A DNA stretch of 42,258 nucleotides from Streptomycetaceae bacterium (GCA_007279945.1 QYPG01000006.1:1-42258); one strand, 5' to 3'. Shown: positions 15,843 to 24,262, counted from the first letter of the stretch. A program made the numbers and translations. Notes: generated by a model from the sequence alone, not told the origin.

Positions 15843-18361
15843 TATGCAAGAATCCGTTCGTTAGTAGCGTCAAATACTGGTGTTGCACCTACTTGGGCAA
15901 CTGAACATGGATAGTGCTCGCCGAGATACTCAACAATAAATTTATTGCCAGCAACGGCTAGCTCTGTCGGTAAGTACGTCATCAGAATGTGCTTACCCAC
16001 TGAAGGTGCCGAACCAGCACTTGTTACATAAGAGCGGCGGCCATGTGAGTCAACAATGGGTTGTTTATCTAGTGTCAAAATTGGCTCGTTACCCATCATG
16101 TAACGCTTCACTCCAGTAGATGAAGTGTGATCATCTACATACAGTGTGCATAATAAAGTTACTGGAGTTTCGCTACGATGCTTTACGTGTTCAGCTTTAC
16201 CGATGAAGTCAGCATCCTTTAACTTCGGTGACTGCATGCCCGCTTCAACTACGTTGTACTCGGTCTCTAACTCTGGTCCATATGCTCGGTAACACTTTTC
16301 TAGTCGGCCAGTAGTTCCATACACGCCGATTCCAACTGGAATCATCTCGTGCTTCTTACCTGACTCCCACAGCATCTGCCATAACTTGGCGCCTTGTTCG
16401 ATCGGGATATAGAACTCCCATCCAAGATCTCCTACATAGGAGATTCGTGAGGCAAGTACGCGAAGTGGGCCAACTTCAATTACTTTGCACGTACTGAACT
16501 TGAAAGCATCTTTGCCCATATCGGTACTTGTTATTGCTTGAATGATCTCGCGAGATTTTGGGCCCCAGACGCCAATAGTTGTATAGCTAGATGTTAGGTC
16601 AGCAATCTGTGCCGATCCATCGGCAGGCAGTAGATCACTAAACCATTTCTTATCGGCCATTCCATGTGCACCACCTGTGACAACACGGAAGTGATCAGTG
16701 CCTAGACGCATAATAGTTAAATCGGATTTAAAGCCACCGTTGGGACCAAGTATCGGCGTGTAAACCACACGACCAATTGCTACATCCATCTGACGTAGCG
16801 CCGCCTTTTGTACAACAGCTAAAGCCGATGGCCCAGTGATGTCAAAGAGGGTAAATGCCGATAGATCAACGATTCCAGCACTCTCACGCATTTGTAAGTG
16901 CTCTGCATTGATAATTGGTGACCACCAACGAGCTTCCCATTCAGCGGCTCGAGGCATTACTTTGTCGCCAAACTTCTCAACTAAAGCTTTGTTGCACTCA
17001 TACCAAAATGGGCGCTCCCATCCAGCGGTCTCATAGAAAACTGCGCCTAACTCTTTCTCGGCTTGATAAAACGGTGAAAGACGGACATTTCTATTAGATG
17101 CATACTGCTCAAGAGGATGGACAATTCCGTAAGTCTTATTAAAGCTCTCATCCACGCGTGACTTAATATGGAACTGCGCTTTTTGATGTTCGTGAAAACG
17201 TGCGATATTTGACGAGTGCAGATCAATCTCTGAATCTCCAAGCACCATCCATTCGGCAACTGACTTTGACGTTCCAGGACCTTCTTTAATCCACACCGCA
17301 GCAACAGACCACAAGCCCTTAACTTCAGGGGTTTCTCCAAGAATTGGCATTCCATCAGGGGTGTAAGAGAGAATTCCATTGATAGCGTATTTTTCGCGAA
17401 CATTTTCATCGCCAACAATCGATGGCATTAACTCATACGCATGCTCATCTTGAATATCAAAATCTGCTTGTGTAAAAGCAAACTCAGTTGGTGATAGAGC
17501 AGCAGTTGCATTTGATGGTAAATCTTCTGGTGTATAAAGAATTGGGCGGTGAGCATATGATCCGATTTCTAAACCTGTGCCGTGTTGGCGCTCGTACATG
17601 AAAACATCCATGTCGCGAACGATTGGCCATTCGATATCGCCTTTAGTACCGGCAAAGAATGGGACCGGGCCAATGTCTTTCATCTGGTGAACTGCTGGCG
17701 TCAGCGGAATGTGAGCACCCGCCATTGCAGCAAGTTTTGGTGACCAGCAACCAGTTGCAATGACAACATAGTCGGCCTCTATGGTGCCTTGATCAGTAAC
17801 AACACTTGTTACTCGACCATTAGCAACAGTGATATCTAGAACTTCAATATTGGCAAAAGATGTGGCCGCACCCATTTCAGCGGCGGCTTCGCGCATGAGG
17901 GTTCCAGTACGAAGTGAGTCCACAACCCCTACTGTTGGCTGGTAATAGCCCCCAACGATGACGGTTTCATCGATATAGGGCACTAACTCTTTAACTTCTG
18001 CAGGTGTGAGGATGCGACCACCTTCGATACCCCACGACTTTGCCGATGTAATACGCCGTGCGAGTTCCTGCATACGTTCTTGCGAGCGTGCAACTTCGAT
18101 ACCACCAGTTTCAGTAAAAGTTCCCCACTCTTTATATTGCCGCATACTCTCTGCGGTAATTGCAGTCATCTCTTTTGAGTGATCTACTGGAAAGATAAAG
18201 TTGGATGCATGTCCGGTAGATCCGCCAGGATTAGGTAGCGGTCCTTTATCGATCTGAACGATATCCCTCCAGCCCAACTTAGCAAGGTGATACACCATGC
18301 CATTGCCGACGATACCTGCGCCAATTACAACGCACTTTGCCTTTACCGGTAACTTGCTCAT
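15842..18361 (-). CDS. Dimethylglycine/sarcosine dehydrogenase-like FAD enzyme with GcvT half
   Basis: The 839-residue protein has a DAO-type FAD domain (about 8-370; VVIGAGIVGNGMVYHLA), an FAO_M linker, then GCV_T and GCV_T_C domains (about 435-825; RLEKCYRAYGPELETEYN). GGSTGHAS places His51 where this family links FAD covalently. Known members oxidise dimethylglycine or sarcosine at the FAD site and pass the released C1 unit to THF in the GcvT half, making methylene-THF, with electrons to ETF. Dimethylglycine versus sarcosine cannot be decided from sequence. The ATG follows GAGG by 9 bases. It directly precedes etfB, which supports ETF as acceptor rather than oxygen. Confidence 0.88.
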   Translation of the reverse strand: MSKLPVKAKCVVIGAGIVGNGMVYHLAKLGWRDIVQIDKGPLPNPGGSTGHASNFIFPVDHSKEMTAITAESMRQYKEWGTFTETGGIEVARSQERMQELARRITSAKSWGIEGGRILTPAEVKELVPYIDETVIVGGYYQPTVGVVDSLRTGTLMREAAAEMGAATSFANIEVLDITVANGRVTSVVTDQGTIEADYVVIATGCWSPKLAAMAGAHIPLTPAVHQMKDIGPVPFFAGTKGDIEWPIVRDMDVFMYERQHGTGLEIGSYAHRPILYTPEDLPSNATAALSPTEFAFTQADFDIQDEHAYELMPSIVGDENVREKYAINGILSYTPDGMPILGETPEVKGLWSVAAVWIKEGPGTSKSVAEWMVLGDSEIDLHSSNIARFHEHQKAQFHIKSRVDESFNKTYGIVHPLEQYASNRNVRLSPFYQAEKELGAVFYETAGWERPFWYECNKALVEKFGDKVMPRAAEWEARWWSPIINAEHLQMRESAGIVDLSAFTLFDITGPSALAVVQKAALRQMDVAIGRVVYTPILGPNGGFKSDLTIMRLGTDHFRVVTGGAHGMADKKWFSDLLPADGSAQIADLTSSYTTIGVWGPKSREIIQAITSTDMGKDAFKFSTCKVIEVGPLRVLASRISYVGDLGWEFYIPIEQGAKLWQMLWESGKKHEMIPVGIGVYGTTGRLEKCYRAYGPELETEYNVVEAGMQSPKLKDADFIGKAEHVKHRSETPVTLLCTLYVDDHTSSTGVKRYMMGNEPILTLDKQPIVDSHGRRSYVTSAGSAPSVGKHILMTYLPTELAVAGNKFIVEYLGEHYPCSVAQVGATPVFDATNERILA

Positions 18362-18389
18362 ATCTTTTATCCTCGTTCTTTAGTGGTGG

Positions 18390-19052
18390 TTATAAAGACT
18401 TACGTATTGATGTTTCAAAACCCTCAACGTGATCTCGCATTGCTTTGCCTGCTGCTTTCGAATCACTACTAGAGATTGCCTCTAGTAGTGCGCGGTGTTC
18501 TATGATTGCTTCAGTTAATCCAGCGACTCGATCAAGTGCTAGAAACCAGATTCGAAGCGCATGTGCGTAATAGTTATCTAAAGCTGCTGCTAAAAACTCA
18601 TTATGAGTGCATTGATAAATATGGTGATGGATTCGCTGGTCTAAACCGATCAAGGTAGCCATGTCGACATCACCTTTGATTCCTTTGATCTCGGCAATCA
18701 ACGCCTTTGTAACCAGATGATCTGCCAGCGTAGAGCGTTCAGCGGCTAACTCGGCGGCTTTGATTTCTAAGACTGCACGAATCTCAGATAAAGCTGAAAG
18801 ATTTTGCACATCCACGCTTGACACAAACATTCCTCTGCGTGGATAGACCTCAACTAATTTTTCATTAGCTAGCGAGCGCAGAGCTTCACGAATTGGAGTA
18901 CGTCCAAAACCAAGCTTTGACATTAAAACACTTTCGCTGATCAGAGAACCTGGGACTAGCTCCAGAGTGATGATCATCGAGCGGATGCGGCTATAGGCCT
19001 CCTCCGACAACGAGGTCGACTCCCTGCTCAGGATGTGGATGGCTTGGCTCAC
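18390..19052 (-). CDS. GntR-family (FCD) transcriptional regulator
   Basis: The 220-residue protein has a GntR winged helix (about 14-78; GRTPIREALRSLANEKLVEV) and an all-helical FCD effector domain (about 85-215) with His residues suited to metal or ligand binding. It starts with GTG at 19052. TATCAT sits 7 bases upstream on the same strand, consistent with a leaderless transcript, and a palindrome overlaps that hexamer. It is followed by the dehydrogenase-etf-fhs-fds genes on the same strand and is the likely regulator of that operon. The ligand is unknown; an intermediate of methylated-glycine breakdown is plausible. Confidence 0.88.
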   Translation of the reverse strand: MSQAIHILSRESTSLSEEAYSRIRSMIITLELVPGSLISESVLMSKLGFGRTPIREALRSLANEKLVEVYPRRGMFVSSVDVQNLSALSEIRAVLEIKAAELAAERSTLADHLVTKALIAEIKGIKGDVDMATLIGLDQRIHHHIYQCTHNEFLAAALDNYYAHALRIWFLALDRVAGLTEAIIEHRALLEAISSSDSKAAGKAMRDHVEGFETSIRKSL

Positions 19053-19059
19053 GTGGACG

Positions 19060-19080
19060 ATGATATATCAGTCGTATATC
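19060..19080 (-). promoter_or_regulatory. gntR promoter -10 overlapped by palindromic operator
   Basis: GATATATCAGTCGTATATC at 19062-19080 is an inverted repeat (GATATA / TATATC) of the kind bound by GntR regulators. On the minus strand TATCAT (19065-19060) lies 7 bases before the GTG start of gntR. The overlap predicts that bound GntR blocks RNA polymerase, so autorepression is inferred. I see no convincing -35. Confidence 0.5.
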
Positions 19081-19097
19081 GATTAATATAGGCGCTC

Positions 19098-19832
19098 CTA
19101 GGCCAGGTAGTACTTCCAAAATAGCCATAGTGAGGCGCCAAATCCGACCGTGGTGATAAGGGCGCGATAGAGGGCCGCCGGCATCCTGGCCGCATGACGT
19201 CCCCCATAGGTTCCCCCGATACTGGCACCTACTAAGAGCGAGATCACGGCTGGCCAGACAGCTCGGCCACTAAAGAGATAGACGATGTTTGAGAGTAAAG
19301 AGGTGCAGCCGACAACAAAGTTCTTGGCCGTATTAAGTCTCTTTGGATCTCTACGAGCATCACGTGCCAAAACTGCCAACACCATTACTCCTTGGCCCGG
19401 ACCAAAGTATCCGCAGTACAAGCCACTTGCTGCAATACCAATCTTTTCCCATAAATCATAGCGAGCACCGCGAATAGGTTTGGCCTTTATCAGAAAGGAA
19501 AAGCTGGCAAAAAGAAGTAAAAATGGCACCATCTTTTCAAAGACACCTGGGGGTACATTTAATAAGAGAAATGCGCCGGTAACTGAACCGACAATAGAAA
19601 TATAAATGAGTTTTTTATACTCATGAAAAAACTCACGTAGTTGATGGCGGACTGAGATTAAAGCAAAGAAATTTGCTGGAGTCACACCTAATGCATTTGA
19701 GATGGCTGCACTCACTGGCGATATCCCAGTTGCTAGCAAAACCGGGTAAGAGATTACCGATCCGCCTCCTGCTAATCCGTTGATGGCACCGACAAGGATT
19801 CCGACAAGGAAGATGACGATGTACTCAAGCAT
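19098..19832 (-). CDS. TauE/SafE-family membrane permease
   Basis: The 244-residue, highly hydrophobic protein has about 7-8 predicted membrane segments. It begins with the family's Gly-rich motif GAINGLAGGGSVISYPVLLA, and a second half shows YCGYFGPGQGVMVLA. TauE/SafE (DUF81) proteins are anion permeases linked to sulfonates, sulfite and other small acids; the substrate here is unknown. It is the first gene of the minus-strand C1 block, 45 bases before gntR, so it may move a substrate or product of the pathway. TATGGT lies 6 bases before its ATG on the minus strand, consistent with a leaderless transcript. Confidence 0.85.
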   Translation of the reverse strand: MLEYIVIFLVGILVGAINGLAGGGSVISYPVLLATGISPVSAAISNALGVTPANFFALISVRHQLREFFHEYKKLIYISIVGSVTGAFLLLNVPPGVFEKMVPFLLLFASFSFLIKAKPIRGARYDLWEKIGIAASGLYCGYFGPGQGVMVLAVLARDARRDPKRLNTAKNFVVGCTSLLSNIVYLFSGRAVWPAVISLLVGASIGGTYGGRHAARMPAALYRALITTVGFGASLWLFWKYYLA

Positions 19833-19838
19833 GGCTTA

Positions 19839-19848
19839 ACCATACAAT
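19839..19848. promoter_or_regulatory. Back-to-back overlapping -10 elements for tauE-like gene and moaD
   Basis: Plus-strand TACAAT (19843-19848) is 6 bases before the moaD ATG. Minus-strand TATGGT (19844-19839) is 6 bases before the permease ATG. The two hexamers share 2 base pairs, and only 22 bases separate the two start codons. Both transcripts would be leaderless, and both promoters could not be occupied at once. No -35 is recognisable for either. Confidence 0.5.
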
Positions 19849-19854
19849 GCACAC

Positions 19855-20100
19855 ATGAAGAATGGGGTCCAGATCAGATACTTTGCTGCTGCCCGCGCCG
19901 CCGCTGGTACAGATAGAGCTACGTATAAAGCCGCAACATTACGCCAGATTCTTGATCAAGCCTGTAGCGCTAATCCTGCGCTTGCCCATGTTGTATCTCA
20001 GTGCAGCTTTCTAGTGGATTCAGTAGTGATACATGATGAAAACATCACTATTGCAGATGGCAGCGTTATAGACGTATTGCCTCGATTTGCTGGTGGCTAA
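19855..20100 (+). CDS. moaD: Molybdopterin synthase small subunit (MoaD, ubiquitin-like)
   Basis: The 81-residue beta-grasp protein ends in Gly-Gly (PRFAGG), the tail that carries the thiocarboxylate used to insert sulfur into molybdopterin. Length and the IADGSVIDVLP segment fit MoaD or ThiS; the flanking moa genes favour MoaD. It is on the plus strand, facing the other moa genes, and its last 4 bases overlap the end of moaA. No ribosome site is seen, but TACAAT 6 bases upstream suggests a leaderless mRNA. The activating enzyme MoeB is absent from the window. Confidence 0.9.
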   Translation: MKNGVQIRYFAAARAAAGTDRATYKAATLRQILDQACSANPALAHVVSQCSFLVDSVVIHDENITIADGSVIDVLPRFAGG

Positions 20101-21098
20101 CCACCTATTGCTGACATTGGACGAAGTGGTGCAATAAAACTTGGATCATTTATTCCATGACCAGGTAGTTTCTCGAAAACCGTCTTTGTAAAGCGGGCCG
20201 CTATCTCTTCTCGTTTTTCTGACAGCGACTTTGATTGATCTCTAATAACCATACGCACATCGGTTTCAGTAATTGAAAATAGACATGAGCGAAGTTGGCC
20301 ATCTGAAGTCAATCGAATTCGATCACAAGCACCACAAAAAGGTCGCGTGACGCTTCCAATGATTCCAACCGTAGCTTTGGTGCCGTTGATATAGAACTCT
20401 TCGGCAGGTGCTGAGCCACGGCCATCAACGGGTGTAAGTGCATAGTGTTGCGATAGCGAAGCATAGATTTCATCGGCAGTAATAAGTGTTGCTCGATCCC
20501 AGATTCCACCGGCATCTAAGGGCATCTGTTCAATAAATCGTAGTGAATAATTCTTCTCTAGTGCCCAATGTAAAAGTGCCGGGGCCTCATCATCATTCAT
20601 ATCTTTTAATAAGACTGAGTTAACTTTAATTGGAAATAATCCAGCCGCATTGGCCGCTTCTAATCCTTTGATTACATCATCGAAGCGATCTCGATAGGTT
20701 AACTTTTTAAATCTTTCACGGCTCAACGTATCTAAACTGACATTAATTCGACTCAATCCAGCCTTAGCCAACGGCCCGGCTAACTCCGGTAAACGAATTC
20801 CATTGGTGGTTAGAGTTAAGCGAGGAGCTTTAGGTAGGCTAGCTATGCGTTCAACGATTTCTACAATATCCGGGCGAAGTAATGGTTCGCCCCCAGTTAA
20901 GCGAACTTCATCAATGCCGTGACTAACTGCAACTTCGATAATTAATAAGAGCTCGTCAGTAGTGAGTAGATTCTCTGAAGGTAACCATGCAGCGAAATCA
21001 TGCGGCATACAATACGTGCATCGTAATGAACAGCGATCTGTGAGGGAGACTCGTAAATTGCGATGTGTGCGACCGTACGTATCAATAAGGGTGCTCAT
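20097..21098 (-). CDS. moaA: GTP 3',8-cyclase (radical SAM, molybdenum cofactor step 1)
   Basis: From ATG 21098 the protein has 333 residues. It carries the radical SAM motif CSLRCTYC (C23, C27, C30), the second cluster site FCGACDR with a Cys 14 residues on (RSC), and the C-terminal Gly-Gly typical of MoaA. It makes the cyclic pyranopterin precursor together with MoaC. A GTG start 15 bases upstream is open in frame, but ATG 21098 forms an ATGA overlap with the moaE stop and is preferred. It is the last gene of moaC-mogA-moaE-moaA and ends against moaD. Confidence 0.96.
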   Translation of the reverse strand: MSTLIDTYGRTHRNLRVSLTDRCSLRCTYCMPHDFAAWLPSENLLTTDELLLIIEVAVSHGIDEVRLTGGEPLLRPDIVEIVERIASLPKAPRLTLTTNGIRLPELAGPLAKAGLSRINVSLDTLSRERFKKLTYRDRFDDVIKGLEAANAAGLFPIKVNSVLLKDMNDDEAPALLHWALEKNYSLRFIEQMPLDAGGIWDRATLITADEIYASLSQHYALTPVDGRGSAPAEEFYINGTKATVGIIGSVTRPFCGACDRIRLTSDGQLRSCLFSITETDVRMVIRDQSKSLSEKREEIAARFTKTVFEKLPGHGINDPSFIAPLRPMSAIGG

Positions 21099-21517
21099 GC
21101 AGTATTCACCCACTCATCGCTGCCATCAGTAAAAACTTGATGCTTCCAAATTGGAAGTTCTGCCTTAACTGTATTCACTAAAGCTTGGCAAGCCTCAAAG
21201 GCGCTCTCGCGATGATGGGCTGAAACGGCCACTGCAAAGGCGGTTTGGCCTATTGGAATCTGTCCATAACGATGTGCTACCGCAACCTTGACTACATCGA
21301 ATGTATTACTTGCCTCCTGCGCAATTCGTATGATCTCTTGCCCAGCTGATGGATGAATCTCATAGGTCAAAACGTGGACGTCTTTTCCGCCATCATGATT
21401 TCTAACATCACCTATAAATGTAACAACCGCGCCACAGCTATCATCTTTTACGAGGGCAGCTAAGTCGGTGATATTTACTACTTCGCTGGTGACAACTGCA
21501 CTTACTACCTGTGCCAT
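21095..21517 (-). CDS. moaE: Molybdopterin synthase large subunit
   Basis: The 140-residue protein shows MoaE landmarks: VTFIGDVRNHDGGKDV near the start, AHRYGQIPIGQTAFAV, SAHHRESAFEACQ and a C-terminal LPIWKHQVFTDGSDEWV, whose Lys is in the active site. With MoaD it converts cyclic pyranopterin to molybdopterin. Its start overlaps the mogA stop by one base and its stop overlaps moaA by four, placing it firmly in the moa operon. Confidence 0.95.
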   Translation of the reverse strand: MAQVVSAVVTSEVVNITDLAALVKDDSCGAVVTFIGDVRNHDGGKDVHVLTYEIHPSAGQEIIRIAQEASNTFDVVKVAVAHRYGQIPIGQTAFAVAVSAHHRESAFEACQALVNTVKAELPIWKHQVFTDGSDEWVNTA

Positions 21518-21996
21518 CAGTGATCCCGGCCATCTAATTGATCTAAAATATGTCCAGCTAAGCGTTCAATAATGACAAGCCCATCTTTAACTGCGCCTTG
21601 AGATCCCGGAAGATTAATAATCAAGCTCTGACCACATGTGCCTGCTAAACCTCGGGTTAAATCACTTGTTGGCACCTTATCTCGCGAATACGCACGAAGA
21701 GCTTCGGAGAAACCAGGAATCGCTTTTTCGATAAAGGGGGCAGTCGCCTCTGGTGTGATATCGGTTGGTGAAATTCCAGTGCCGCCAGTTGTAACTATTA
21801 GTCTAACTTTCTGAGCAAGAGCTTTAATTAGTTCTTGACTAATCGCATCGACATCATCGGCAACAATTATTGGTCCACTTGTGTTGTAACCCAGAGTTGT
21901 TAGTCCATCGCGCAACGCAGCCCCGCTGAGATCTGAATACACACCTTGTGATGCCCGGTTGCTTGCCGTGATAACTACTGCGCTGCGTTGATTCAC
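21517..21996 (-). CDS. mog: Molybdopterin adenylyltransferase (MogA/MoaB family)
   Basis: About 159 residues, with the molybdopterin-binding signature TTGGTGISPTDITPEAT and a SQGAVKDGLV segment. It adenylates molybdopterin before MoeA inserts molybdenum. A TTG at 22008 would extend it by four residues. GTG at 21996 is preferred because it forms a GTGA overlap with the moaC stop and is preceded by GGAAG at good spacing. MogA and MoaB are hard to separate without an alignment; the role is the same here. Confidence 0.92.
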   Translation of the reverse strand: MNQRSAVVITASNRASQGVYSDLSGAALRDGLTTLGYNTSGPIIVADDVDAISQELIKALAQKVRLIVTTGGTGISPTDITPEATAPFIEKAIPGFSEALRAYSRDKVPTSDLTRGLAGTCGQSLIINLPGSQGAVKDGLVIIERLAGHILDQLDGRDH

Positions 21997-22466
21997 GCGC
22001 GCTTCCAATCGCCATTCTTTCCGCCAGACTTTGAATCCACGCGAATATCGGTGATTGCAGCATGTGGATCAAGGGCTTTGATCATATCGATAATAGTTAA
22101 ACCAGCAACGCTGACTGCAGTGAGCGCTTCCATCTCTACCCCAGTGCGATCAGAAGTAATTACTTCAGCAGCAATAGCAACACCTGAATCGGTAATCTGC
22201 AAGTCAATTGAGATCTTATTTATTGCAATCGGATGGCATAGCGGAATTAACTCACTTGTTTTCTTAGCGGCCATAATTCCTGCAATGCGCGCTGTTGATA
22301 AAACGTCACCTTTGGGTGTTGTGCCATCACGTAATAAGGCGACAACATGGGCCGATAGATTAACGTGAGCCGAAGTATGAGCGGTTCTAACTGTGACTTC
22401 GCGACCCGACACATCGACCATATTGGCCTGTCCTTGGTTGTTCAGATGCGTTAATCCATCACTCAT
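21993..22466 (-). CDS. moaC: Cyclic pyranopterin monophosphate synthase
   Basis: The 157-residue protein matches MoaC end to end: LTHLNNQGQANMVDVSGREV, then KGDVLSTARIAGIMAAKKT, LIPLCHPI and a C-terminal SGGKNGDWKRA. It completes the first step of molybdenum cofactor synthesis with MoaA. It heads the minus-strand moaC-mogA-moaE-moaA operon. TAGAAT lies 7 bases before its ATG, consistent with leaderless transcription separate from moeA. Confidence 0.96.
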   Translation of the reverse strand: MSDGLTHLNNQGQANMVDVSGREVTVRTAHTSAHVNLSAHVVALLRDGTTPKGDVLSTARIAGIMAAKKTSELIPLCHPIAINKISIDLQITDSGVAIAAEVITSDRTGVEMEALTAVSVAGLTIIDMIKALDPHAAITDIRVDSKSGGKNGDWKRA

Positions 22467-22473
22467 GCTGTGG

Positions 22474-22479
22474 ATTCTA
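22474..22479 (-). promoter_or_regulatory. moaC promoter -10
   Basis: Minus-strand TAGAAT sits 7 bases before the moaC ATG, with TTGGCT 18 bases further upstream as a possible -35 inside the moeA end. It suggests that moaCEA and mog have their own promoter and a leaderless mRNA. Confidence 0.45.
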
Positions 22480-22484
22480 ATTGC

Positions 22485-23645
22485 CTATGGCAGGGATAGC
22501 CAACGCACGTTTTCTCCCGGGGCTGTAAGCCTTGTTGTAACAACGGCAAAGCCAGCTGAGTGCGCCAGCCCTCGTAACATCGCTGAACCCAGATAAGGCG
22601 CAACTTCAAATGCGCCATCTACCACGTTTCCAATAATCAACCGCGTGAAGTCGGCTGGTGCAGTTAACTCATCGCGAGTTACTACCGTTTCTAATTCATT
22701 TACTGGTTGACCTAACAAAGAATTAATTACAGGTTGCCCAAGTGAAATAAGTGCGACAATTGCCGACTGCGGATTACCGGGTAAACCAAATACCGCACAC
22801 TTTTTAATGCGGGCCAACAACATTGGGTGCCCCGGACGTACTGCAACTGTGTCAACCAAAATATCAGCGCCAGCTTGTTCTAGAGCGGCATGTAAGTAAT
22901 CACGAGGACCTTGTGCAGTTCCTCCAGTTGTAATAATAATGTCGGCAACTTGTTGGGCTTCATTAATTGCCTTAACGACCAGTGGGAGCTCATCAGAAAT
23001 ATATTGAGTGCTCACTATTTCGCAGCCCATTTTCTCCAACCAACCAGGAAGTTGTGGGCCAAGAGCATCGCGAACTAATCCATCACTGGGTACTCCAGTT
23101 AGTTGTATTTCATCACCAAGCAAGACAAGAGCAACTGTAGGTTTTCTAACAACATCTACATGATCTAAACCTGCCGCCGCTAACAGGCCAATCATCGCTG
23201 GATTCACAATAGTTCCGGCAGCTATAAGTGTGTCTCCCGTGCTGCATTCATGCGCAGGCGGACGAACCTCTTGATTAGCAACGACTTCGCCAGTGAGAAT
23301 TTCTCCATTAACTTTTGCATGCTCCCATCGAATGACACCAAAAGTATTAGTTGGGATCACCGCCCCAGTTGCAATTCCAACTGCAGTTCCAATCTCGAGT
23401 GCCTCTTTCATTGGCAAACCAGCTTTTACTTCACCGATAATTCTCCATGGTCCATCTCCACAGACTGCATATCCATCCATGGCCGATGTGGCATATGTTG
23501 GTAAATCACAGAGCGCCTGTGCATCGTGAGCAAGGGTTCGACCTAGAGATTTGCTGACCTCGATAGATTGACTGCTCAGTGCGGTAAATGATTGTGCGGC
23601 AATCGACCTGGCATCATCCCAACTGCCTTCAACAAGTGCGCTCAT
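22485..23645 (-). CDS. moeA: Molybdopterin molybdenumtransferase
   Basis: The 386-residue protein has the MoeA domains, with ATSAMDGYAV early, the TTGGTAQGPRDYLHAAL molybdopterin-binding motif near the middle and FGLPGNPQSAIVALI after it. It inserts molybdate into adenylated molybdopterin. It overlaps mobA by 4 bases, so mobA-moeA form a small operon feeding the same cofactor path as the moa operon 18 bases downstream. Confidence 0.95.
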   Translation of the reverse strand: MSALVEGSWDDARSIAAQSFTALSSQSIEVSKSLGRTLAHDAQALCDLPTYATSAMDGYAVCGDGPWRIIGEVKAGLPMKEALEIGTAVGIATGAVIPTNTFGVIRWEHAKVNGEILTGEVVANQEVRPPAHECSTGDTLIAAGTIVNPAMIGLLAAAGLDHVDVVRKPTVALVLLGDEIQLTGVPSDGLVRDALGPQLPGWLEKMGCEIVSTQYISDELPLVVKAINEAQQVADIIITTGGTAQGPRDYLHAALEQAGADILVDTVAVRPGHPMLLARIKKCAVFGLPGNPQSAIVALISLGQPVINSLLGQPVNELETVVTRDELTAPADFTRLIIGNVVDGAFEVAPYLGSAMLRGLAHSAGFAVVTTRLTAPGENVRWLSLP

Positions 23646-24244
23646 AATTTCGAATTATCCGATAGCGTGGCCTCAAAAGCGATCGCAACGTCAAGATCGG
23701 CAGGGGTGTCTATATCCCTCAGCGAATCTGCTACCTCTTTACTCATCCCAACTTCACATACTGTTAGGTGTGAAATAAGTTCGCGCATGGATTTGCCCGC
23801 ACTGTTATCAAGAGATTTGAGCGCCATCTCAACTGCTTGAACTCGATATATCGCGGCAAGTGGCTGTTTGAATCCATCATCATCAACATACATCGCCGCA
23901 TCATCATGGGCTTTCATCGAATTAATAAGATTAATAACTTGGGTGACCGCAAAAGGCATATCGGTGGCGATGAGAGCAACGATTTCGCTGGTACATATTG
24001 CGAGCCCCGCGGCAAAGCCTGCAACAGGACCTCCGCCAACTGGCTGCTCCTGCACGCATTCATACTTTCGACCAGCAACTACCGGATCTGGCCCAACAAT
24101 AATTACATCAATCTCATCTGGAATCGACGTGAGGATTCGCGCGATGAGAGATTGCCCTGCAATTAACGCTGCAGATTTGTCGCTACCAAAACGAGTACTG
24201 GCGCCGCCGGTTAACACGATGATGCTCGTGCTTTTCAAATCCAT
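23642..24244 (-). CDS. mobA: Molybdenum cofactor guanylyltransferase
   Basis: From ATG 24244 the protein has 200 residues. The nucleotidyltransferase signature ILTGGASTRFG.DK appears here as VLTGGASTRFGSDKSA, with the GPVAGFAAGL loop and ATDMPF (metal-binding Asp) following. It attaches GMP to make the MGD form of the cofactor, needed by bis-MGD formate dehydrogenases. The frame is open to 24283, but that start would run into the divergent gene. TATCCT exactly 6 bases before ATG 24244 supports the shorter form as a leaderless gene. Confidence 0.9.
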   Translation of the reverse strand: MDLKSTSIIVLTGGASTRFGSDKSAALIAGQSLIARILTSIPDEIDVIIVGPDPVVAGRKYECVQEQPVGGGPVAGFAAGLAICTSEIVALIATDMPFAVTQVINLINSMKAHDDAAMYVDDDGFKQPLAAIYRVQAVEMALKSLDNSAGKSMRELISHLTVCEVGMSKEVADSLRDIDTPADLDVAIAFEATLSDNSKL

Positions 24245-24249
24245 TTCGC

Positions 24250-24256
24250 TAGGATA
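24250..24256. promoter_or_regulatory. Bidirectional -10 element shared by mobA and the metallophosphoesterase gene
   Basis: Seven base pairs read TAGGATA on the plus strand. TAGGAT (24250-24255) is 7 bases before the phosphoesterase ATG. The complement, TATCCT (24256-24251), is 6 bases before the mobA ATG. Five base pairs are used by both hexamers. Only 18 bases separate the two start codons, leaving no room for leaders. AGGA at 24251-24254 could alternatively act as a ribosome site for the plus-strand gene. Confidence 0.5.
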
Positions 24257-24262
24257 CTGACT

